The notes beneath the pieces were generated by a model. It saw only the letters and a list, made by a program, of their open reading frames with translations. It did no database searches and was not told where the DNA came from. A DNA stretch of 64,000 bases from an uncultured Treponema sp. (lineage in GTDB: Bacteria; Spirochaetota; Spirochaetia; Treponematales; Treponemataceae), in contig CAMWTK010000002.1 of the NCBI GenBank assembly GCA_947177175.1, positions 1 to 64,000 of the forward strand, in the 5' to 3' direction. A program made the position numbers and the translations under genes. Shown piece by piece: positions 18,727 through 26,594 of this stretch (the first letter of the stretch is position 1; the number at the start of each line of letters is the position of its first letter).

Positions 18727-20289
18727 ATGAGCAAAATTGCCATCAGAATCAACGCGGCGGATGTGGTCGCGGTCGCGCTCCAGCCGCTTTCCAAGGGAAC
18801 GCAGGTCACGCTTGAGGCAATGGACGACGTGCCGGAAGTCGTCGTGACGTTGCAGGAAGATATTACGGCGGGACACAAATTCGCAATCAAAGAGATAAAA
18901 AAAGGCGAGCCGATTATCAAATACGGCTACCCGATCGGCGAGGCGACGGAAGACATCGCGACGGGCAAGCACGTGCACACGCACAATATCCACACGCTGC
19001 TTTCGGGCGAGCTTGCCTACACCTACGACGGCGCAAAAGCAAAGGCCGCCTATGACGCCTGGTACAAAGACACCGAAAAACTCCGCGCCAACGTGCCGAC
19101 CGTCAACGTGTACAAGCGGAAAGACGGGCGCGTAGGCAGCCGCAATGAAGTGTGGGTCGTTCCGCTCGTGGGCTGCGTGAACAAAATCGCGGAAACGCTC
19201 GCCCAGTGGGCAAACGCGCAGTTCTGCGGCGGCGAGCCAAAGCCGAGCGAACAGGGCGGGCTGGAAGGATTCTTCACCTGGACGCACCCCTACGGCTGTT
19301 CGCAGATGGGCGGCGACAAAGAAACCACGGCAACTATCCTTGCTGATTTGGTTCATCACCCGAACGCGGGCGGCGTGCTTGTCGTCTCGCTCGGCTGTGA
19401 GGAAAACAACATTCCGTATTTCAAAGAATTCTTGGGCGCATACGACGAAAACCGCGTCAAATTCATGGTCGCGCAGAATTTTGAGGACGAACTCGCGGAA
19501 GGCAAAAAACTGCTGACCGAACTTGCCGAATACGCGGGCGCATTCAGACGCGAACCGGCTCCGCTCACCGACATCGTGCTCGGCATGAAGTGTGGCGGCT
19601 CGGACGGCATGAGCGGCATTACCGCGAACGCGCTCATCGGACGTATCTGCGACGCAATGACCGGCATGGGCGGGCGCGTCATGCTCACCGAAGTCCCCGA
19701 AATGTTCGGCGCAGAGCAGATGCTGATGAACCGCTGCGTGGACGAATCCCGCTTTGACAAGACCGTAAGCCTCATCAACGGATTCAAAGGCTACTACGCG
19801 CGTCACAACCAAGTCTGCTACGAAAATCCCTCACCGGGAAACAAGGCGGGCGGCATCACCACATTGGAAGACAAGTCGCTCGGCTGCGTACAGAAAGGCG
19901 GCAAAGCACCCGTCACCGGCGTATTGAAATACGGCGAACGCCTTACCGAAAAAGGGCTGACGCTCCTTGAAGGACCGGGCAACGACATCGTATCGACCAC
20001 GGGCATGACCGCCGCCGGTGCGAACATCATCCTGTTCTCGACCGGACGCGGCACGCCGCTCGGCGCACCCGTTCCCACCGTCAAAATCGCGACCAACCAT
20101 CCGCTTGCCCAAAACAAGCACGGCTGGATTGACTTTGACGCCGCCGATGTCCTTGACGAACCGAGCGACACCGTGCGCGACCGCCTGCTGCAACTGATTA
20201 TCGACATCGTTTCCGGCAGGAAAGTCACCAAAAACGAAAAGAACGGCTACCGCGAAATCGCCATTTTCAAAGACGGCGTGACGCTGTAA
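18727..20289 (+). CDS. uxaA: altronate dehydratase
   Basis: SAF domain N-term; GRVGSRNEVWVVPLVGCVN; THPYGCSQMGGD; GMKCGGSDGMSGITANALIG. Confidence 0.92.
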   Translation: MSKIAIRINAADVVAVALQPLSKGTQVTLEAMDDVPEVVVTLQEDITAGHKFAIKEIKKGEPIIKYGYPIGEATEDIATGKHVHTHNIHTLLSGELAYTYDGAKAKAAYDAWYKDTEKLRANVPTVNVYKRKDGRVGSRNEVWVVPLVGCVNKIAETLAQWANAQFCGGEPKPSEQGGLEGFFTWTHPYGCSQMGGDKETTATILADLVHHPNAGGVLVVSLGCEENNIPYFKEFLGAYDENRVKFMVAQNFEDELAEGKKLLTELAEYAGAFRREPAPLTDIVLGMKCGGSDGMSGITANALIGRICDAMTGMGGRVMLTEVPEMFGAEQMLMNRCVDESRFDKTVSLINGFKGYYARHNQVCYENPSPGNKAGGITTLEDKSLGCVQKGGKAPVTGVLKYGERLTEKGLTLLEGPGNDIVSTTGMTAAGANIILFSTGRGTPLGAPVPTVKIATNHPLAQNKHGWIDFDAADVLDEPSDTVRDRLLQLIIDIVSGRKVTKNEKNGYREIAIFKDGVTL

Positions 20290-20292
20290 AAG

Positions 20293-20325
20293 CAAGAACG
20301 CGCTCCACTACGAGGCGCGTTCTTG
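20293..20325 (+). terminator. intrinsic terminator-like hairpin
   Basis: CAAGAACGCGC / GCGCGTTCTTG after uxaA. Confidence 0.6.
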
Positions 20326-20391
20326 TTGCTTTCCGTCATTTTAACAATTGCCATCGCAAGTTTTGCCAAATAGAATAATCAATAATGTTAG

Positions 20392-20841
20392 TTATTGATT
20401 ATAGTATATTTTTTCATTTCTGTTCCAAAACGCGCCAAACTTATCAACGTTGCCCCAGTCACTTTCTGAGCCTTTATAATACACTGTTTTAAGTTCAGTG
20501 TTATAAAAAGCATATTGCTCAATATCTGTCACGCTTTTTGGAATTGTAACAGTTTTAAGGTTTGTACAGCCTGAAAAAGCCCACCACCCTATTTGTTTTA
20601 CTCCATCTTTTATTGTTACCTCTTCTATATTTTGATTATTCTCAAACGCCCTGTCAGCGATAATATCAATACGAGATGGAACGGTTACATGGGTGTCAGT
20701 ACCGTTGTACTTTACGAGCGTGTATACCCCATCGTCTCCTCTTTTAACCTCCATGTCATCTCCCCACTCATTGTCGCATCCCACGAACCCGACAATCAAT
20801 GCAAAGACCACAAAGAGCGCAACCAAAGGCTTCTTTTTCAT
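20392..20841 (-). CDS. BspA-like leucine-rich-repeat lipoprotein
   Basis: Signal/lipobox LIVGFVGC; LRR_5 repeats VTIPKSVTDIEQYAFYNTELKTVYYKG. Confidence 0.8.
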   Translation of the reverse strand: MKKKPLVALFVVFALIVGFVGCDNEWGDDMEVKRGDDGVYTLVKYNGTDTHVTVPSRIDIIADRAFENNQNIEEVTIKDGVKQIGWWAFSGCTNLKTVTIPKSVTDIEQYAFYNTELKTVYYKGSESDWGNVDKFGAFWNRNEKIYYNQ

Positions 20842-20877
20842 ACTGTTACTCCTTCAATGAAAAAAAGATAGTTTTAT

Positions 20878-20890
20878 CCGCTAATAGCGG
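20878..20890. promoter_or_regulatory. palindromic operator candidate
   Basis: CCGCTA-A-TAGCGG perfect inverted repeat in a divergent promoter region. Confidence 0.55.
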
Positions 20891-20900
20891 AGTTTATATC

Positions 20901-20915
20901 AACTCTATTAGAGTT
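20901..20915. promoter_or_regulatory. palindromic operator candidate
   Basis: AACTCTA-T-TAGAGTT perfect inverted repeat. Confidence 0.55.
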
Positions 20916-20974
20916 TTGCGCAAAAGTCAAGCCAATAGTATAATTTGTACCTCTCTATTAGCGGGTCAAACTAT

Positions 20975-21301
20975 ATGACAGAAATGGAAGTGCGAAAAAT
21001 TCTTGCACAGAATTTAAAAAACTTGAGAAAGCAACTCGGATTATCACAACAAAAACTTGCGAATGAGCTTCAAATGGCAATGACGTTTATCAACGACATT
21101 GAAAATTGCAAAAAATGGGTTTCGCCCGAAACGCTTGCAAAGTTTTCAATGTTTTTTAATGTGCCAGTCGGAGCGTTGTTTGCCGGGGAATCTTTTTCAG
21201 AAGACCCCCAATGTAACCCGCAAAAAGAAAATTTCATAAAAATCATAACAGAAGAACTGCATCGCACAATCGACAAAACTGCGGAAAAATTTTTAGCATA
21301 A
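20975..21301 (+). CDS. XRE-family HTH regulator
   Basis: NLKNLRKQLGLSQQKLANELQMAMTFINDIENCKKWVSPETLAKFSMFFNV. Confidence 0.85.
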   Translation: MTEMEVRKILAQNLKNLRKQLGLSQQKLANELQMAMTFINDIENCKKWVSPETLAKFSMFFNVPVGALFAGESFSEDPQCNPQKENFIKIITEELHRTIDKTAEKFLA

Positions 21302-21360
21302 AGACACGGAGAATAGGAACATAAACGAACCGATTGCTGACATTCGATTAAATCGGTATC

Positions 21361-21485
21361 GGCACTGCAAGAGTTTGTTTTATGGCACTACACAAACTCC
21401 TGTCTACGCACTACAGGACTTCGTGTATAGGCACTACAGGTGTTTGTTTTATAGCATGAAACGAACTCGTGTAGTGCCTATACAC
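21361..21485. repeat. 23-24 bp imperfect repeats with 16-bp inverted repeat
   Basis: Units beginning (G)GCACTRCA at 21361, 21384, 21408, 21431; GTGTATAGGCACTACA (21423-21438) inverted at 21470-21485. Confidence 0.75.
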
Positions 21486-21582
21486 AAAAAATTTCAGCGC
21501 ATACCGCAAAACAATATGATTTAAGGAAGAACAACCCGCTTGCCGATGATACAATCCCCGCATTCCCTGCCAATCAGATTAA

Positions 21583-21664
21583 AAAAACACGCCGTATTTT
21601 AAAAATTTTACGGCGTATTTTTAAAAAAGTACGGCGTATATTTTTTAAACACGCCGTACTTTTC
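21583..21664. repeat. palindromic element copy A (four TACGGCGT/ACGCCGTA sites)
   Basis: Sites at 21589(-), 21609(+), 21630(+), 21651(-); near reverse complement of 35387-35469. Confidence 0.85.
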
Positions 21665-21665
21665 C

Positions 21666-21694
21666 TTGACATTTTCCAAAAATCGGCTTATACT
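21666..21694 (+). promoter_or_regulatory. sigma70 promoter of tRNA-fMet
   Basis: TTGACA (21666-21671), 17-nt spacer, TATACT (21689-21694). Confidence 0.75.
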
Positions 21695-21709
21695 GTCCAA
21701 ACATTACGA

Positions 21710-21782
21710 CGCTGGGTAGAGCAGTTGGCAGCTCGTCGGGCTCATAACCCGGAGGCCGTTGGTTCAAGTCCAACCCCAGCTA
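21710..21782 (+). tRNA. initiator tRNA-Met (CAT anticodon)
   Basis: Cloverleaf 7/2/4/8/4/1/5/7/5/5/5/7/5/7/1; anticodon loop CTCATAA; GGG/CCC anticodon-stem pairs; A11:U24; unpaired C1/U72. Confidence 0.92.
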
Positions 21783-21791
21783 ACACAAAGG

Positions 21792-21822
21792 ACAACCCGC
21801 TTTGGCGGGTTGTTGTTTTTTT
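21792..21822 (+). terminator. intrinsic terminator after the tRNA
   Basis: ACAACCCGC-TTTG-GCGGGTTGT followed by a T-rich tract. Confidence 0.85.
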
Positions 21823-21888
21823 CGGGAAATAATTCCTTTTGGCCGTTCGTGTCATCAACATTACAGGCCGTAATATGCCAACTTTCTG

Positions 21889-22119
21889 TTAAAGGTCGTT
21901 CAGTTTTTCTTCGATAGTTCCCACGAATTCTGTCAGCGACATTCCAAAACAATGTGCTATATTGTAAAGAATCGTTATTGACGGTATTTTCTTTCCTTTT
22001 TCAATTTCAGATATATAAACTTGGTGCGAATCTATGGCGTCCGCAAGTTTTTCTTGTGAAATATGTTTCTTTTTTCGCAGTTCCTTTATAACCTGCGCAA
22101 CCGCCATATTCATTTCCAT
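21889..22119 (-). CDS. XRE-family HTH regulator (small)
   Basis: VIKELRKKKHISQEKLADAIDSHQVYISEIEKGKKIPSITILYNIAHCFGMSLTEF. Confidence 0.88.
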   Translation of the reverse strand: MEMNMAVAQVIKELRKKKHISQEKLADAIDSHQVYISEIEKGKKIPSITILYNIAHCFGMSLTEFVGTIEEKLNDL

Positions 22120-22136
22120 CGCAGAAAGAATAGAAA

Positions 22137-22173
22137 AATATAAGCAAAAACATTATAAGTTATTGCTTATATT
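22137..22173. promoter_or_regulatory. inverted repeat upstream of XRE gene, operator candidate
   Basis: AATATAAGCAA ... TTGCTTATATT, 11-bp perfect arms. Confidence 0.55.
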
Positions 22174-22221
22174 TTAAAATTGCTGTAATCTTCTTCTAAA
22201 ATTACATTAAAGGAGTTTTCT

Positions 22222-22731
22222 ATGAAAAAAATATTGGCACTTATTGCGTTATGCTTTTGCGGTTATCTTTGTTTTTCGGAATCTCTAGAAGGGAGTCTTG
22301 ATGGGAATGCGCATATATTTTCCTACAATACTTTGAAACGTATACATGAGCAAAAGAATACTATGTCAGAATATAGCGCGAATGGGTTAATTCAATGGTA
22401 CAACAGGGTAAAGGATTCTTGCGGGAACAATGAGCTTCTTTTCGAGCAGAAAAAAGAAACCGAATTTGCAAATAAAGGTATAGTAATTACTGGCTATGTT
22501 TATCAGGTTCGGAAAAGCTTTTTTGATGAGTATATTGTCGAGCTTGACACTTCGGACTCTTTTTATGTCGGAGTTGTGTACCCCAAAAAGATTTCGCAGG
22601 CAATGGTCAGCGAACTTATGAACTTAAAGCGAGACGATTATTTCAAAGCCATTGTGTGCACAAGGTCAACGTGTCGGTATGTCGATGTGCCTGTTTGGAA
22701 TCAGAACGGAGTTTACAGAACTGAGCCATAA
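22222..22731 (+). CDS. secreted hypothetical protein, possibly OB-fold-like
   Basis: Signal peptide MKKILALIALCFCGYLCFS; GIVITGYVYQV...; AAAGGAG ribosome site. Confidence 0.6.
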   Translation: MKKILALIALCFCGYLCFSESLEGSLDGNAHIFSYNTLKRIHEQKNTMSEYSANGLIQWYNRVKDSCGNNELLFEQKKETEFANKGIVITGYVYQVRKSFFDEYIVELDTSDSFYVGVVYPKKISQAMVSELMNLKRDDYFKAIVCTRSTCRYVDVPVWNQNGVYRTEP

Positions 22732-22752
22732 AATATAACGTAAGCCAGGAGT

Positions 22753-23361
22753 ATGAAAATGAAAAAAATCATTCAAATTTTTATTATTGTCGCAACTTTC
22801 GTTTCGTGCGCGTCAACGAAAAATGCGCCGAATGAAACAAGTGTTGAAAAAAAGCAGACTTCAAAAAATACGAGCGAAAAATGTATCCTGCCTTCAGATA
22901 TTTTTGACCGATTGCAACGTCCTTTAGGTCACAAAGTGTCAACTCAATTACAACCTGTTAGTCGAAAAAACTGGGAATATCACATGGCTGGAATTGGTTG
23001 GTGGGATATATATTTGCTAAGTGGCAAAAAATTAGGGAATGGTATATACGAAAAATCTGTTGAAACAACTGCCGACAACGAAATCATTGAACTGCACGGC
23101 ATAAAAAGTCCGTCTGACAATACAGTGAATATGGTAGAAATACTTTTTGTCGCACAAGACAAGAATTCTGTGGAAAACATACGGAATGAATTTCAGCAGG
23201 AAGCCACGAAATTTTTCGGAAAACAGGGAAAGCAATCTGTCGGCTCTACAGAGTGGGAGTCGGGCTGGTTTTCCTATGCTTCATACAGCATACAACAACA
23301 TGAAAGCGGAAAATGGATTTACCTTGTAAGTGCATTTGACGCTTCAAATTCTTTATATTAG
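22753..23361 (+). CDS. hypothetical lipoprotein
   Basis: Lipobox ATFVSC; AGGAG upstream. Confidence 0.65.
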   Translation: MKMKKIIQIFIIVATFVSCASTKNAPNETSVEKKQTSKNTSEKCILPSDIFDRLQRPLGHKVSTQLQPVSRKNWEYHMAGIGWWDIYLLSGKKLGNGIYEKSVETTADNEIIELHGIKSPSDNTVNMVEILFVAQDKNSVENIRNEFQQEATKFFGKQGKQSVGSTEWESGWFSYASYSIQQHESGKWIYLVSAFDASNSLY

Positions 23362-23369
23362 GAGTTTTT

Positions 23370-23642
23370 ATGGAAGAACAAAAAACAATAATTGACCAAG
23401 AAAAATTCATTTTTAACAATACGGCATATATTGCACGAACATATCATCCAAGCGGAAGAAGTTGCATATACGGCGAAATCGTCTATGCAGACAGCGGAGA
23501 ACGACCGTATAGAAAAATGCGGGCAATAGCACGAGAATACTTACGCCCCTATGGAATCATCATTCCAACGAAAGCAAGCAGCAACGTCACCCATGCCGCT
23601 GTACGCAAATTGATTGAAACTATCAAGGAGCATAAAAAATGA
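23370..23642 (+). CDS. hypothetical protein
   Basis: 90-aa ORF with AGGAG, coupled to flanking ORFs. Confidence 0.55.
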   Translation: MEEQKTIIDQEKFIFNNTAYIARTYHPSGRSCIYGEIVYADSGERPYRKMRAIAREYLRPYGIIIPTKASSNVTHAAVRKLIETIKEHKK

Positions 23643-24037
23643 TCGCAACGTATATAAAATGGAGCAAACGCGCGCTCTTGCTTGTGTGTATCGGGTTTTT
23701 TATGCCCATTTCATGCAACTGCAATGGCGTTACTTTGACAAAACAGTTTTGGAATGCAGACGAAAAAGGATCTGCCGTGTGCATGGCATTAGTTTTCATA
23801 GCCGCCGCAATCAGTATCATATATTCGCAATTTTATAGAGACGATTTGGAAGAAGAATCGCTTACCGCAGACCATGTTTTCCTTGCAATAAGTTTTTTTG
23901 GCGGGCTAGGGTCTATCGGTCGAATAGCAGCAGAATATAGTCTTTCAAGTTTTCAAATAGGCGCGATATTGATAATTATTGGCTGGATTCTGTCATTTTA
24001 TTTTTTACGATTGGCTTCCCAAAACAAGAAAACGTAA
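23639..24037 (+). CDS. hypothetical small membrane protein
   Basis: About four hydrophobic segments; overlaps the preceding stop. Confidence 0.55.
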   Translation: MIATYIKWSKRALLLVCIGFFMPISCNCNGVTLTKQFWNADEKGSAVCMALVFIAAAISIIYSQFYRDDLEEESLTADHVFLAISFFGGLGSIGRIAAEYSLSSFQIGAILIIIGWILSFYFLRLASQNKKT

Positions 24038-24168
24038 TCTCTCCATGCCCCCCATTTTTCCCCGCGTTCCTTGGCAAAAGAAAACACAAGACAAACCGCG
24101 CGAATTGTGCTATAATACTACGATACTACGGCGGCTTGTGCAGGGGGCCGTTCCTAAGGGAGTAAGAC

Positions 24169-25284
24169 ATGAAGTTTACCTTTGACCGCGACGCGATGAT
24201 CAGCGAGATTTCCATTGCGCAGGAGATTATCTCCACAAAAAGCGCGATTTCCATTCTTTCAAACGTGCTGCTCACGGCGCAGAACAACGCGCTTGTCATC
24301 AAGGCGACCGACATAAAAGTGAATTTTGAGACGAAAATTCCCGTTGACGTTCAGGAAGAAGGTTCGACGACGATTTTCTGCGATAAATTCATGGGAATCC
24401 TTGCGTCGCTCCCCGCAGGCGAGATTGAGTGCAACCTTGAGCAGAAAGACAACCAGACCGTCGCGATTATCCGCCACACGACGAAAAAAATCAAATTCCA
24501 GCTCAAATGTATGTCGCAGGACAAATTCCCGGAATTCCCCGAAGTGCAGGAAGTGCCGTTCTTTGAAGTGCCCGGCAAAGAGCTGAAGGCGATGATCGCG
24601 CAGACATCGTTTGCGGTGAGCGAGGACGAGACGCGCTACTTTATGAACGGCGTTTATTTTGAGAAAAAAGAGGACAACCTCGTGCTTGTCGCGACCGACG
24701 GCCGCCGCCTTGCGTATGCGTCAAAGACGGTGCTGGGCGGCGTGATGGATTTTCCGTCCGCAATCGTGCACCCAAAAGTGCTGAACATCGTGGCAAAACA
24801 CGCGTCCGACGAAGGCAATATTTCCGTCGCGATCGTGGACAAGATGATTTTCTTCCGCTTTGCAAACTACGAGCTTTCTTCGACCCTGCTTGACGGCCAG
24901 TTTCCCAATTATCAGCGCGTCATTCCCGAACATCAGCCGAACAGTTTTCAGGTGCAGAAAAGCGATTTGGTGGACGCGCTCAAGCGCACGTCGCTCATGG
25001 TGGACAAAAAGGCGGGGCGCATTTTCCTGACGGCAAGCCCCGGACTGCTCACCGTCACGTCGCAGGAATCGGACTTGGGCGACGCAAAGGAAGAATTCCC
25101 GTGCCAGTACGACGGGCAGGAAATCACGATCGCAATGAACTACCATTATGTGGAAGAGCCGCTCAAAGTGATTGCCGGAGACCGCATTACCTTTGCGTTC
25201 TCCGAGGCGATGAAAGCGGTGACGCTCCGCCCGGAACCGGCGGAAGATTATTTCCACATCATCATGCCCATGCAGATGGCGTAA
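24169..25284 (+). CDS. dnaN: DNA polymerase III beta subunit
   Basis: MKFTFDRDAMISEI...LATDGRRLAY...QFPNYQRVIP...MPMQM. Confidence 0.95.
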   Translation: MKFTFDRDAMISEISIAQEIISTKSAISILSNVLLTAQNNALVIKATDIKVNFETKIPVDVQEEGSTTIFCDKFMGILASLPAGEIECNLEQKDNQTVAIIRHTTKKIKFQLKCMSQDKFPEFPEVQEVPFFEVPGKELKAMIAQTSFAVSEDETRYFMNGVYFEKKEDNLVLVATDGRRLAYASKTVLGGVMDFPSAIVHPKVLNIVAKHASDEGNISVAIVDKMIFFRFANYELSSTLLDGQFPNYQRVIPEHQPNSFQVQKSDLVDALKRTSLMVDKKAGRIFLTASPGLLTVTSQESDLGDAKEEFPCQYDGQEITIAMNYHYVEEPLKVIAGDRITFAFSEAMKAVTLRPEPAEDYFHIIMPMQMA

Positions 25285-26376
25285 ATGCCCGTCCTTTCCG
25301 TCTCGTATTGCAATTACCGCAACCTCGCCGACGAAACAATCAGTCTTGTCTCCAAAGAAGTTTTTTTTGTGGGCGAAAACGGGCAGGGCAAAAGCAACCT
25401 GCTCGAATCGATATATTGCTCCGCCTATGGCGCGTCGTTCAGGACGCATACGGACGCGGAAATCGTCAGAAAAGGTGAGGCGGCGTTCAGCGTGCGCACG
25501 ATGTACCGGGACGAAACCGGCAACACGAGCAGCATTCTGGTCGCCTTGGAAAACGGAAAAAAACGAATCGAAAAAAACGGCAAGCGCGTGCAGGACCGCA
25601 AGGAGCTGATAAACACCATGCCGTGCGTCCTGTTCTGCCATGACGACTTGGATTTTGTGGTGGGCGAGCCGGAACGCCGCCGTTTTTTCATCGACCAGTC
25701 GCTTTCAATGTACGACGTGATGTATATCGACGTGATGCGCCGCTACAAGCGCGTCCTCAAAAGCCGCAATTTGTCGCTCAAAGAACACCGCTACGACATG
25801 CTCGACGCGTATGACGTACAGCTCGCGCAGAACGGCGTGGAAATCGAGCGCAAGCGGCGCGATGCAATCTTTCAGTTCAACCAGATTTTTGGCAGACGCT
25901 ACGAAGAAATCACGGGTATTGACGGGCTTGCGATCAAGTACGAACCGTCCTGGAGCATGAAAGACAATATCATTCCCCGGCAGGACGACGTGCTTGCCGT
26001 GCTGCACGAAAAACGCGAGACGGACAAACTGCTCGGCACAACGATGAGCGGCCCGCACCGCGACCGAATCCGATTTGTCCGCAACGGCACGAATTTCATT
26101 CCCGAAGCGTCTACCGGGCAACGGCGGCTGATTGCGATTTTGCTGCGCGTGGCACAGGCCCTGTTCTACACGCAGGCCGTCGGCAAAAATCCTATCCTGC
26201 TCATGGACGACGTACTCCTCGAACTTGACCCCGACAAACGGCAGAGCGTCACGCAGCACCTGCCCGCCTACGACCAGTTGTTCTGCACGTTCCTGCCGGG
26301 CGAACCTTACGAACGCTACCGCCACAGCACAACCAAAGTGTTCACCGTCGCGGGCGGCAACTGGCACGAAGCGTGA
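25285..26376 (+). CDS. recF: DNA replication/repair protein RecF
   Basis: Walker A GENGQGKSNLLESIY; GPHRDRIRF; STGQRRLIAILLRVAQA; DDVLLELDPDKR. Confidence 0.95.
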   Translation: MPVLSVSYCNYRNLADETISLVSKEVFFVGENGQGKSNLLESIYCSAYGASFRTHTDAEIVRKGEAAFSVRTMYRDETGNTSSILVALENGKKRIEKNGKRVQDRKELINTMPCVLFCHDDLDFVVGEPERRRFFIDQSLSMYDVMYIDVMRRYKRVLKSRNLSLKEHRYDMLDAYDVQLAQNGVEIERKRRDAIFQFNQIFGRRYEEITGIDGLAIKYEPSWSMKDNIIPRQDDVLAVLHEKRETDKLLGTTMSGPHRDRIRFVRNGTNFIPEASTGQRRLIAILLRVAQALFYTQAVGKNPILLMDDVLLELDPDKRQSVTQHLPAYDQLFCTFLPGEPYERYRHSTTKVFTVAGGNWHEA

Positions 26377-26594
26377 CGTGGCAGACAATCTAGCACAAAA
26401 AAACCGTAATAATAGATAAACTAGTCGGAATTATACTAGCGTTTTTGGAAAAAGGTATGTTATACTGGAAAAGATGGAGTATGGGCAAAATCCGTACTGA
26501 TGTCCTCATGCGCGCGAGCGCATACAAATAAGGCGGCTTGCTCGGCAAACTGCTGATTTATACACGGCTTTTATTTCTTTCATAGGAGGAAGAT

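Noticed and set aside
18655-19812. Long N-terminal extension of minus ORF 17485-19812 (775 aa)
   Set aside because: It is antisense to uxaA; the flavodiiron start at 18654 has a ribosome site and family-matching N-terminus
21361-21485. CRISPR array
   Set aside because: Unit of 23-24 bp with no spacer structure
25361-25368. T8 tract in recF
   Set aside because: A/T runs of this length are common; recF frame intact and gene is housekeeping
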